A stretch of DNA of 64,000 bases from Paramacrobiotus metropolitanus (lineage: Eukaryota > Tardigrada > Eutardigrada > Parachela > Macrobiotidae): positions 1,116,001 through 1,180,000 of the forward strand of contig NW_026570224.1 of assembly GCF_019649055.1 (NCBI RefSeq). The letters are read 5' to 3'. The notes under the pieces were generated by a model. That model saw nothing but the letters and a program-made list of their open reading frames with translations. It made no database searches and was not told where the DNA came from. Below, piece by piece: positions 50,325 through 61,118 of this stretch (position 1 is its first letter; every line of letters starts with the position of its first letter). Position numbers and translations under genes: made by a program.

Positions 50325-51015
50325 TATCAATCTCTTTCGCAAAAACTCATCAACATAAGCTAGAGGGCTAACTGTAAATTACAGCTGCAGCACAATATCG
50401 AACCCCGACAGCGCTAGGCAGCAGAAAAGATAAAACTGCTGAGCGAGCTTATCCACGATCAACCGAATGAAGATCTGAAACCTGTAAAGCGCAACTACTA
50501 GAATCCAGCCAGGGGAAATGAAAGAAATACGCACCAAACATCGATTAATTAGCACGCAACTCTGCCAGATCAGATAAAGATGCGCACATAAGTACAAAGC
50601 TGACCGTGAAGTGCAAAACTACGGACTGTCTTTTCGGAAAAAAACGAGCTGTCTTGCAATAGTGCTACGCTTTAGATGTAAGTACTGTACTTCTTTAACA
50701 CAGCTACAACACCCAATACTGTACAAGTACGAGTATTTTCTGCGTATGCTATTCGCTATTGCGTTAAAACTTAAACGTGACCGTGAGTCACGCATCCATT
50801 CACATCCAAAGGGCACGCGGAAGCCTTCCGCGTTCCACAGGCTCCATTCAAAGTACTTACGGTGCGATGCGAGAGTGCTATCCAGTTTTTTATCCATCCC
50901 ATGAGTTAGGAGCGTAAGACTAATTAGTACCGTGCTCTGTGCTCATGATCAGTGCTCACGATATTCATATAAGTAAGTAGTTATCCCATATCCAACCAAT
51001 CATGGCGGCCAAGCA
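50325..51015. promoter_or_regulatory. Divergent promoter region, NDRG and RPA1-like gene
   Basis: About 690 bases separate the two outward-facing start codons. Overlapping open frames at 50611-50904 on both strands lack motifs. A very short uORF ends exactly at the RPA1-like start (listed separately). Confidence 0.4.
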
Positions 51016-51019
51016 ATGA
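51002..51019 (+). promoter_or_regulatory. Five-codon uORF overlapping the RPA1-like start
   Basis: ATGGCGGCCAAGCAATGA reads Met-Ala-Ala-Lys-Gln-stop. Its TGA (51017-51019) overlaps the next ATG (51016-51018) in an ATGA. The first ATG has a good context (G at +4). This layout is typical of stop-start reinitiation, or the main protein starts at the second in-frame ATG at 51025. Confidence 0.4.
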
Positions 51020-52093
51020 ACATCATGATCGCTGACCACACCGGAAGCGCTATTCTTTCGGCTTTGAACAGCGATACAGAAAGAGGACAGCAGCTTCTTC
51101 CCGGCAAAGTAAACAACATAATATTAACCATGAAGTATTATATTAACAGTAATTAATTCGCCTCATGTGAATGAATATCGTATTTCATTCAGACGTACCG
51201 CATGAAAATGTACGATATCAGCGAGCTCAAGTCAGCGTTCCGCAAGGAAGCCAGCGTTTCGGTGCAATTTTACATCAAACCAAAAACAACTATCGAAGCA
51301 GCCACGCAGAATGACATCGACAACGAAACAATTACGCCGCTTTCCCAGGCTCACGAGCATTCGGATGCCAAATGTAAGGCTCTATCTGGACTTATAAAAT
51401 AAACACAAAGACAAACATACTGGTGGTGGCTTATTTACTTATTCCATTGCTCAGATAAAAAAGCCCAGCAGACATGAACAAGTATCAGCCTATACGACTA
51501 TTAATTACCAACTATAAATTACTATACGACTGTTAGTCACATATCTACAGTTTCTGCATTTTTTTTATGTGCTGCTAGCTTATATGGTTTTCGTGGAAAC
51601 TGTCGGACACCTGGAGGAAAAAAAGAAAACACGAAACGGAGAACGATCGTTCCGTAGCCTCAAAGTCTGGGACTGTTCCCAAACCGCATCATACAGAATC
51701 GACTTATGGGGCCACATCGTAAGTTATAATATTACGGCCTACATTTGCAAACATAAATTATTATAAATCTGTTTAAAGGCCACCATCTTCCTTCCTACGA
51801 TTTATGAAAAAAAAGTTGTTTACTTCAACAACTTACTCTACACTCAATACAACAACGGCGGCTTGCAGTCAAGTTATAATAAGACCTATTATTATATTTC
51901 GGAAAGTACACCAGCAACAACAATCACAAACTGGGCCTTGGACATCGGCTTGCTCGAGGAACAGCTTCAACAAGAAAGATCGCAGCTTGCGCAATCCAGC
52001 ACGAAGCGCACGGAACGCGATGATTCAACACCAGAAAAAGCTAAACGGTCAAAACCAACTACCAACCAACCATCAAACCCATCAAATCCATGA
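51016..52093 (+). CDS. Short RPA1-like OB-fold protein
   Basis: RPA1 binds single-stranded DNA in replication and repair through tandem OB folds. Four exons join in phase: 51016-51108, 51193-51373, 51579-51718 and 51779-52093; about 242 aa against about 610 for RPA1. The start resembles the second half of DNA-binding domain A (MIADHTGSAILSALNSD, LLPGKTYRMKMYDISELKSA, VQFYIKPKTTIE). A whole domain B follows (VETVGHLEEKKKTRNGERSF, KVWDCSQTASYRIDLWGHI, YYYISESTPATTITNWA). The C-terminus is a Lys/Ser/Pro/Asn-rich tail. The N-terminal protein-interaction OB, the first half of domain A and the zinc-ribbon domain C are absent. An upstream exon could exist, but none with matching phase was found: the frame is closed at 50974. 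It may be a truncated paralogue or a specialised ssDNA-binding protein. Confidence 0.65.
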
Positions 52094-52168
52094 TACCGTT
52101 TTCGTAATCCCTATTTTTCCTTATCCCTATCTTTCGTATTCCTGTCATGCCGACGCACTGTGAAATAC

Positions 52169-52174
52169 AATAAA
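52169..52174 (+). terminator. Polyadenylation signal AATAAA
   Basis: A canonical hexamer lies 76 bases after the stop of the RPA1-like gene, in an AT-rich 3' flank. Confidence 0.5.
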
Positions 52175-52276
52175 CTTGATTTAAGTTCATTCATCCTGCA
52201 TCTTATACAGACTACACAAGTTATTCCTGCAGTTTATTACAGTACTAAATGCAATAAAATTGCAAAATTTTTGTCG

Positions 52277-53432
52277 TAAGCCTATATTCATCCGCGTTGG
52301 GCTTGTTATATGAATACTAATTATCTGTGCCAGACCTTCAGCCCCTCTCTTTTGAGGCAAAGGATCTCGGCTTCTACTTTACCAATTTTGCCACTTTAAA
52401 GTGCATAAGAATGCTCTCTGCGCAGCGGTGGATCTAAGATGGTCAATCTTTTGCCAAAATCATTTGGCTGGGTCCAATGGTCAGCCATAAGCTTGTTACC
52501 ATGGACGCGATAAGAAATGCATACTGTTCTAACACAATTTGGCCCAGAACAGTAGAAATACGTATCTGACCAGTGAGCTGCTACTTAACAATAAGTACGA
52601 GTACGAGTACAATACCGTACAAAGTAAAAAATTCATATCTATATACTGTAACTTAACACGTTAGACGTCATTGCAAGTTATGTACAGTACTGGATGTTCA
52701 AGTAGACAGTCCGTGTTTCGATTAACATGCAAAATGTATCATATATATATAATTATATGAATACTGATTATCTGTGCCAGGACTTCGGCCTCTCTCCTTT
52801 GAGGCAAAGGATCCCGGCTTCTGCTTTACCAATTTTGCTACTTTAAAGTGCATAAGAATGCTCTCAGCGCAGCGGTGGATCTAAGATGGTCAACCTTTTG
52901 CCAAAATCATTTGGCTGGGTCCAGTGGTCAGCCATAAGCTTGTTACCATGGACGCGATGAGAAATGCACACTGTTATAACACAACTTGACCCAGAACTGT
53001 AGAAATACTTACCCTGTGCTCCTACAGTCCTACTCAACAATGAACACAATGCAAAGTAAAATTTCATGTTAAAATGGCAGTCATCACCCCAAAATGCAAC
53101 TTACGTACAGTATGTAGACAGTCCTGTTAACTTATATACAATCACTACAGCGTGTCAAAATAATTATTGCTAAATGCACGTCCGGGTTTCGCAGTATCAT
53201 AACAGTTTGTAAGCAACCAAATTCATCACATCCTTGGAATTATACTCTAATTCTTATAGTCATCAGCCAATATTCATCCGTGCTCGGCTTGTATAGATAT
53301 TATACTAAACATACGTACGGGTTCATTAATATTATGACAGTTTGTAAGCGACCGCAAAGCAACACATCCTTGGAATTACTTATTTTTAGTAGTCATCGGC
53401 CAATATTCACCCGTGCTGGGCTTGTTATACTA
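52277..53432 (-). repeat. Cluster of dispersed repeat copies (head-to-tail)
   Basis: These are reverse-orientation relatives of copy A at 19826-20402. A copy tail (52277-52304) joins directly to a copy lacking its tail (about 52305-52745). A nearly whole copy follows (about 52752-53296), then a tail-only copy (about 53297-53432). Junctions fall at the same element ends (gcttgttata then tatgaatact). Two heads in tandem share long blocks such as gcagcggtggatctaagatg. No coding capacity is seen. Confidence 0.75.
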
Positions 53433-54798
53433 GTAACCATAACATGCATAGCTTTCTTCTCTTCGTAAGAAGGTGTTAATTGTTGAGTTTGGATGAAGTA
53501 GGGTTAATCCACCGAGATCGTGCAACATTATCAAACCTGACCTGACGTTGAATATACCTACCTTCAATACCTTGTCAGCATTGCATTAACCATAAGTCTT
53601 CATTATTTAGGTCTGCAAACAGTTACATAGGGTAATATTTATGTTAAAGTTTTAATTATATCGTAGTGCCCTATATCTATTACATACTCTATGCAATAGT
53701 ACAGTCAGCAGCGGCGTGACCTTTTCCAAGAGGGGTCAGTGGAGAAGCAGAAACATCTCTCTCCCGTTTCCTTCGAAACGGCTTGTTTCCCGGGAACGGA
53801 ATTTCTTCCCAAAAAAAAACAGACGTCTCCATTCCTGCCCAAGCTACTCAGATAGGTTCCCTTGAAGTTCACGAAGCCCCCTCGTCGACGAAGACAATGT
53901 ACACCATTTAAAATCATTATATATTTTTAACCAAGTATATTTTCGATATTGGCCCATAATACATATTGGTTTGGCACTCTGATTGCAATACATTATACAG
54001 TGCCCAGATTGCGCACGCAATACGAAAGATAAAAGCACACTGCATTAAAAGTAGCAAATTTTTAATAGGTCAGGTTTCGCTCTCGAAGACACATACATAA
54101 GGAAGAAGGAATTATATTTGCAAAGTATTGCATAAAGGACCAAAGTAATAACGTAAAATTATTTATATAATATTATAACGCGTACATGACACATACCAAA
54201 TGTCACGACACCATAATATTTTATGGCAGGGAATCCTGGAACTAGACCGGAAGTACAGAGCTTGGATTTCTGCTTTGTACATCTTAAACGCTCATTTGAG
54301 TTCTGTAATTCTGAATGCTCATTTTATTGTCGGTAATGAAGGGCATACTGTACACGGAGTGTACAGAACTGTATCTGTATAAGTAAGTTACTGTTAAGAT
54401 ACCATATGTAGTGCCAAAGTCGTAATTTTCTGCAGGCTTTATGTGTACTACTTCTACTCTTTTCAACATATCGTAATCCATTTAACACTCTTTATAGTTG
54501 CTTATATTTAATTTTATAATATATCACTGTCTTCCATTACTTTTGTTTGTTCCTTTGAGTCCTGTCGCTTTAACATGATTCAAACGCAGTCTCAAAGTCG
54601 TTCGCTCTGTCATGATCAGTTAAAAAATTTGTTGAAACAGTAACATAAAATATTTATATGGGTAATTTACAACTAGAATGAGCAAAAGAAGTTGATGCAT
54701 TAAAATATAATGAAAAGCCTTGCAGCTTCGACCTGTAGGACAGTCTTCGTACGACATAGGCGTATCATTTACGAACACGGTTCTTGAAATACATCAGC
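53433..54798. other. Intergenic stretch
   Basis: About 1.4 kb between the repeat cluster and the stop of the chitin-binding gene. A GC-richer patch at 53700-53900 gives a 70-codon minus-strand frame without motifs. Nothing else was recognised. Confidence 0.4.
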
Positions 54799-55691
54799 CT
54801 AAGCGGTTGGAGGTGATTTTTTTCTGGGCACCAAATTGCCGGAAGATTTAGGTGTGATGGAAAGAGCTGCAGAGCCTCTTAAATTCGACGGAATCCAGTC
54901 ATTTGGAGGTGTATCAAAAAGCGGTTGATCCGTATACAAACGCGAATTGGCAAAGTCGACATAACTAGAGAATCTGAAACCACACGTACAGCCTTATTGA
55001 TAAGTTTTCAAAATACTGTAATAAAATATACAACTTGTGAAAAGTCAAACACTGCTGTGGGTTGAATTAGGAACACAGTGCTGTCCTAGTGTTAACTGCT
55101 CAATTAAGTTATGGTTATGGCCAAAGCAGAACAATTACGAACATCTAATTCTTACCGTTCACAATCCACATTGAAAAAATAGTCGCACACTAAGGTAATC
55201 TGGTTGAAGAGAGTTGGAGGAATACATAAATAGCTTGTCATATTTCCGTTTACATCGCACCTAAAGATGTTCAACATGACTTTTTCGATGCGTAAACTAC
55301 TCAAAGCATATTTTAACAATTCATATTTTCTTTATACGGGCAACATGATATCAAATATATCACAGAACATCAGGAATCTTTACATCTCATTTTTAAAGAG
55401 TAATAGCACACCACTTTACCGGTGAAAAATTTGGCATCTGGAGGCTGGGGAAGTGTCTGCATAGAAGCCCGGATTTTTTTTAGCGCTACAATCGAAGGTT
55501 ATGTCTTTGGGAATTTCTTTACGGATCGGAAATGATTCGCCCGGCTTCGCATTGTACAATATATCCATGACCTGATCCACGTCCAGGGCGGGTTTTAACA
55601 AATCAAAAACATACTGTTTATCCCCGACGACAAATAAAGCAAGATGGCCGACAAAGAATGCAAAAGCTAAAAACAATTTAATGGCATTCAT
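54799..55691 (-). CDS. Secreted single-domain chitin-binding (CBM14) protein, CPAP1-like
   Basis: Three exons join in phase: 55691-55420, 55260-55156 and 54973-54799; about 183 aa. The signal peptide (about 1-24, NAIKLFLAFAFFVGHLALF) is followed by one type-2 chitin-binding domain with six cysteines in family spacing: TFDC, then the aromatic GFYADTSPASRC, QIFHRC, YLC, LFNQITLVC and YFFNVDC. The C-terminus is a Ser/Pro/Arg-rich tail. The GFYAD...C.IFHRC pattern with a single domain is that of arthropod cuticular proteins analogous to peritrophins (CPAP1), which bind cuticle chitin outside epidermal cells. The start chosen is the second in-frame codon of the open frame; the first is not ATG. 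It indicates a moulting host. It is not near other cuticle genes here. Confidence 0.9.
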
Positions 55692-55891
55692 GGTTTGCAC
55701 CAACGGTTTACTTAGGTTTAGAACTCAAAAATTAGAAGTAGTAAAAGTACTGCTAGAAGCTTTTTTGTACTGAAAGAAGTCCGTACCGCAAAAAAAAACA
55801 GTTAACCAAGTAGTGAGGATAGCCTAAACCCTGAGAATCAAATAGTATTTATACCATATCCGACAGATGGTTCTGATTTATTCTAGTTTGC

Positions 55892-56098
55892 TTATGTTCG
55901 TGAATTATGAATCATAATTATTATTTCGATGAGTTTTTGATTTCTTTCAGTAAACTTCCGCATGCTTAGGACTTGGAGTACTGGCTGTTTCAAGTTGGGT
56001 AGCATTGTGAGAAGTAAGAATGCGTAAAAAAGTTCACTCGCTTCTGACCACACCGTAACAATTAATAATAAACTCAGACAATGCAGCTGTTTATACAT
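55892..56098 (-). CDS. Small ORF with signal-peptide-like start (weak)
   Basis: An ATG at 56098 opens 68 codons. The first residues (MYKQLHCLSLLLIVTVWSEA) look like a secretion signal. The rest is Leu/Ile-rich without motif. It lies in the same orientation just upstream of the chitin-binding gene. It may be chance. Confidence 0.25.
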   Translation of the reverse strand: MYKQLHCLSLLLIVTVWSEASELFYAFLLLTMLPNLKQPVLQVLSMRKFTERNQKLIEIIIMIHNSRT

Positions 56099-57329
56099 TT
56101 GTGTTGCGTATTGCAGAAGACACCTACCTAGTACCTACTGGCATACCTGCTGTGCGTACTAAACTGCCTTACCTCATTTCATCGCAAACTAGTTTTCATC
56201 GAGCGGAAGTTTTGTGGATCATTTGCTTTTGGTAATGTGGTGTGTGTGGTATTGTAATATATTATACGGATGAATAACTAAGTGTGAAAACTAAGAGTAA
56301 GGGTTTTAGCATAATTTTTGTACCTCTATTTGATAGTTGAGATATTGGCAAAGTTTGTTTCACGTTTCATGATCAAAGAACAATCATAAGAAAAATGTAG
56401 GATGTTGCCCCAAACTTCTTACCTCAAAAATGTTGCTGTATAAAATTTTAATCGAGCGTTTTCTTGCCATGCTTTTATCGTTTGTATTAGATAATTTTAG
56501 AGCTGTATGTACTTATAGCGGACACATAATATCTGTAATAAATTTTATCGTCTGTAATTGATCTTTTTGATAATGATGATATAAGAATATGATTCACTTT
56601 ATTGTACTCTGTATTACTTGAACATCAGTCTGATCAAGGTGATACTTTGTTATGAACTGAATGGTAGCAAAACTGGATGGGAGCATACCTACCGTACATA
56701 CTAATGTGACCTGCAACGGTTTATTTTAATTTTCATGTACTCTACTGTACAGTGTATGGCAAAATTAATGACAATGCGTTTGAAGTTTGAGTGGCAAGCT
56801 ACACCGATGGCGAGAGGCAACCGCGCGCTAATGCAAACTCAACTCCAGGCTCTATGTAGACGAGAGCGGGCATTCGTAATCATATGAAAGAATTATTAGT
56901 TATTTTGAATAAAATCTAAAATTGTAAACTACCTACCGGCAACTGTGAAATGCAAACGCTTAGACAAAAAAATTCTAGCGTACATTCATTTACGATGCAT
57001 GTGCGCCTAACTTTGCTAAGAAGAACTTACTAGTATTATTAATCATTACCCTGGCCGTTTTTTGACGGGCCGGAAACATTGGCCTTAGAGTTAAAATATG
57101 TCATAACGGTGATTGACATTCTCCAGAATACTTTACGTAGAAGTACAATAAAACTGTTTGAAAATTGCCTGCTGTCGATTATCGACCGCACCACTACTTT
57201 GGACTCGCGCGGCACAAAATGGGTAATATTATTGCACACTGCATATACGGTTGCGTAACTGTAAATATATACCGTGTTGTGCAAAGGCACGCGCACATGG
57301 CCGATCAACGTCGATATATACTGTACATA

Positions 57330-57489
57330 CAGAGATTTCGACCTGTGGGATGACGTGTATCGAAGTTTCATTAGGACTGTGTGGTTGTTTGACCCTACTT
57401 CCAGTAAGCCAGGGAAGAGTCTTTGTGATGCGCTCATAAAATGGGATTGGCCGGCAGTTCAAGCTGCTGAATCGTTGTCATGTATTTGA
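57330..57489 (+). other. Coding-like segment, possible lone exon
   Basis: After an acceptor-like acatacag (ending 57329), one frame stays open to the TGA at 57487-57489 and reads FDLWDDVYRSFIRTVWLFDP, then a Lys/Gly turn and a short helix-like end. Amino-acid composition is more protein-like than the flanks. I recognise no family and found no partner exon. Confidence 0.25.
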
Positions 57490-57949
57490 TGTAAAACCAC
57501 GCTTCTATATAACGCATGTTCAAGCACTGCGAATCTGCGGTCATACTCACACTTTCGGTCTAATTTTTCAAATATCATGTATATTCATATCATATAGGAA
57601 AGCATCAGAATTTACAATAATACATAAGAAACATTTTTATCAATCCTCAAAATTTAGGTGGAATTTGTTTAATAATATTCTGTAGTATGTGCTTATGTGT
57701 CGTATGTGTTGCGTAATACTTTTTGGTTAAATAGCAAACAGACTTATAATTCATGATACGCAAAGTACAGGTCATCTTATACAAGTAAAGTGAAATCTTC
57801 CAGATAGCAATTTGCTGTCTGTGAGATTTTACTACTACAAGATTTGTAGTTTTGGTGGCTCCACATAAGCAAATAATGTTAGTTTGCTTATTATTGCATG
57901 CGAATTTATTTAGTTCTGGTCAGCAGATCATTGCAAATGTAAGCCTGCA

Positions 57950-58003
57950 AGCCTAAATTATCAGGCTGTACAGCCTGATAATTTAGGCTAACACATGTGT
58001 TAG
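57950..58003. repeat. 40-bp perfect palindrome followed by a 16-bp palindrome
   Basis: Bases 57950-57989 are a perfect palindrome: AGCCTAAATTATCAGGCT, a central GTAC, then the exact complement. It overlaps by two bases CTAACACATGTGTTAG (57988-58003), also perfect. There is no coding frame. It could extrude as a cruciform or be a relic of a mobile element. Confidence 0.85.
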
Positions 58004-58982
58004 CACTTATATCATACAAAATCTATACTTTAGTATCCCGTGCAATATATATCAAAGTCATATTTTTGCATTTGCCAAATCTGCAATGAATATGCATACG
58101 ATGCTGTTGTTGGTGCTGCCGGCACAGTATACAACAAACGTTTGTGATGCGTGCATTGCGAGTACTGCACTCTGCCCGTGCCTGACAGTGGGATAAGAAG
58201 GCGGGAATAAGAAAAAGGTTCATGACACATGGGAGTGTTACACTGGCAAATACAAACACTGCTCCAGCGCCAGGCCCAGGGATGATTCCCCTCTCTATAT
58301 AGCCGTCAATATCAAGTCAGTATTGCGCAAGCTTGTATTGCATGCTGTAGCATTGCTATTTGCATGTGACTTACTTTCCCATGACTACTTGAGAGATTCA
58401 TCTTTTTTACGCTTGAAGATGACGGATACCATGTTCTTTGTTAAGCATAAGAAATATCCGTTGTTATACGATCTTTTACCACACAACGCCGGAGAAGTGT
58501 GTCGTCCGGTGTGTTAGCGAAAAATTTCTCTTGAGTGCCCACCAAGTGAGATACATGAATGTCCAGTTTCAATTATTTTTTCTGCGGTTTACTAAAGCAT
58601 ACAGTACTGTGGTTGCTGTTATAAGCGTTTTCACGCTCTAATGTTTATACACCCTTGCATGACGGAGGCATTTATCTGTTTGCCAATCCTTTCGGTAAAG
58701 ACTATTAAGTGTGCAGATTAACACAGTTATATTTCCACAATTTTCCTTTGAGGCTTCTGCGTCAGGGCTGATTCATTTTCAAAGCGAAAAACACCCTTTC
58801 TTTCATGACATATACCGGCTCGTACTTGTGGAATACGCATGTGTGGCACGGCTGCGGATGATGCTTATATTGCGTAATCACCAATACGTTGCAAAATTGT
58901 CGTCTTTCGTGCTGTTTTCTTACTGATGATACTCGCCACAGTTAACTGCATTCGGATGTAAATATTCCCCTAATCCACAGGA

Positions 58983-59031
58983 ATGATTCGTATCAAGGAT
59001 TTTGGCGTATTGATCTTTACGCTAATAGCAG
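58983..59031 (+). CDS. Candidate signal-peptide first exon of the CUB gene
   Basis: ATG at 58983 encodes MIRIKDFGVLIFTLIA and stops at a good donor (G|gtgagc), phase 1. It reads as a classic signal-peptide exon in the same orientation as the CUB gene 2 kb downstream. The first CUB exon needs phase 2, so an unseen small exon would be required between them, or this exon belongs elsewhere. Confidence 0.35.
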
Positions 59032-61118
59032 GTGAGCCAATTGTGTACCAAATCTTATGCGTACGTTTTGACGCTTGTTTTTGCCGGGTGTGATCGTTGC
59101 ACCGTTATGCCTCAATTCGATCGGAAGTTATCCTCACTTAAAATCATCTAAAAAAGTTCATTCGAAACCGTCAGCTGTGTGCTGATGTAACTTAAATAAT
59201 TAACAATTCCTGTGTACCACAATGACTGGAATAAGCAACGTCTGCAGTAAGTAGGTAATCTAGTGCGGCAATCAAATTCCCGAACGCATAACGTTAACGT
59301 TCATGCAACCAGCCACATGTTTATGGATATTATTTTTTGTCTTCATCACCACATAAAAAAAGAAAGCACAAATGTTGAGTACGTGGATTATTTATTGTTA
59401 CTTAAACTTTCAATTAATCAGTTCCGCTCTCTAATAGTGCAGACTTCGTCAGTAGGCTGCACTACTGTAGAGCGGCACTTTATTAAGATTATTATATCGA
59501 CCAGTTTACCTGGTAAGTACATCGCTGGCACATCGCTCACTTTTTTCGCGATTATTAGAAATTAATTTGCTTTGTGATAACTGTGGTCATCCAACATATG
59601 TATTATACAGCAAATAAAAATTTTTAAATCTGCAGTTATCGTATTTGCATCGCATTGTGTACTAGTTGTGCTTGAAAACGTGGAACTAACCATAAGAATA
59701 TACGCACAGATGGGCAGGGTTAATATTCGCTTTAGAAGAACATTTCCCACGACTCCCACCTCAAAGGTGATTTGTTGATCGTCTCTATCAACTTTTGCAA
59801 AAAACAGTCAGGCTGTTTTTAATTATGTGCAGTGGACAGTAAATAATAAATTTTTGGCTCGTACTTGCTTCTATACATATATGGCATTTTCCTGTTATAA
59901 TTATTATCAACTATCGGGATATCATGAGGTTAATCCATACGAGTATGATACTTAACTGTACCAGACGTATGCTTGGGTTATTTAGAAAACCGCTCGGCAT
60001 AATCTGTAAAAAAAATTGTCACGCTGATGAGTGATTTGCGTCGGCAACGTTTAACTATGGGCTTTCTTTGTGGATTTATGCGGTTAGCAGCATTGAATTA
60101 CAGTCAGTTTTCGTCCTTGAGAAACACAGCATTCATCTATACGTGATGTTGTAGTAGAAACACAAAACCAGCTGCTGCAGCATGCGGTTGTAGTACGCAA
60201 GATTCCAAGAAAAGCACAAGAAAAAGCTTTCTCTGTGCGTTGTGTCCTATGGATCCAGAAAGGAAGTGCAGCAGCTCGGTAATTGCGTAACATTGGGCGT
60301 TTGTTGCGAAATTGCTCTTTCCGGGCATGAAAACTCACTGGAGAATAATCAGAGATTACGTAAGCGAGTGGTTCGGGAAAGACATACGTCACGCATACAG
60401 CATATATCGCTGGTGTTATCCCGTATCCATTGCACAAGCACGGGCCTAATGTGATTTGGCCTGGGCTCGTTCCATGTGATATTGTGATAGATGGGAAGGA
60501 AAGGGAATAAATTAATCTAAACTTATGAGCTGGAAACGCAGATAAGAACGCATAGGGATAAATATAAAACGTCACATGATACCCATAACCATGTCTAATC
60601 AAAGTGCGTTATGTGTCTACTTACCACACCGCATGCTGAGTGATACGTCACTGCATTGTAAATTGTTAAAAATTGCCAGAAATATAACATGCTTGAAGTT
60701 TCTGACTATGTGACAGTAAGTGCAACTCCAAAAACGGTGGTGCAATTATATCGTGGTGTTGAACGTCTCTAACGCTGTGAAGGTAGAATACGGGTTAGGA
60801 CAAAAATTAATTATTGGTTTCGTATGCGTATAATCATTAAATTTGTGTTCTCGATGCATTGATCATTGCTTATCGGTAGATCTACCGACAAGCAATGAAG
60901 CAAGTGTAAACAGACCGCTGTAGATTAATCTTAAATTTTTATTTTCACTAAGAGCGTTTATAACTAAAGAAAAAAGGAGTTATAAAATCTGGCTTAAGGG
61001 CAGCATTAAAATCGTAAGTTGTACGTATTCGCACTGAAGATTGACCTTAAAGCGCAATAATAAATTGCCGATTAACGCAAAGAACATTGATATAACCAGC
61101 AAGTTCTTAAATTTCAGT
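59032..61118. other. Stretch before the CUB exons
   Basis: About 2.1 kb, possibly one long intron of the CUB gene. It contains a near-perfect 34-bp palindrome at 60864-60897. Open frames at 59263-59565 (+) and 60084-60602 (-) lack motifs, and the latter has no ATG at its start. Confidence 0.35.
60864..60897. repeat. 34-bp palindrome with one mismatched pair
   Basis: CATTGCTT, one mismatched base, TCGGTAGA, then TCTACCGA, the mismatched partner, and AAGCAATG. The centre AGATCT is itself palindromic. No gene overlaps it. Confidence 0.8.

Larger units (their letters stand above)
56099..58982. other. AT-rich stretch with palindromes
   Basis: About 2.9 kb without a supported gene. It contains a coding-like plus-strand segment at 57330-57489 and the paired palindromes at 57950-58003. 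Other frames are short and motif-free. Confidence 0.4.

Noticed and set aside
52277-53432. CRISPR-like or satellite array
   Set aside because: The units are hundreds of bases long, partial and dispersed, in an animal genome; they fit an interspersed repeat.
60084-60602. 172-codon minus-strand frame
   Set aside because: It lacks an ATG at its start, has no motif or signal, and its composition matches the surroundings.
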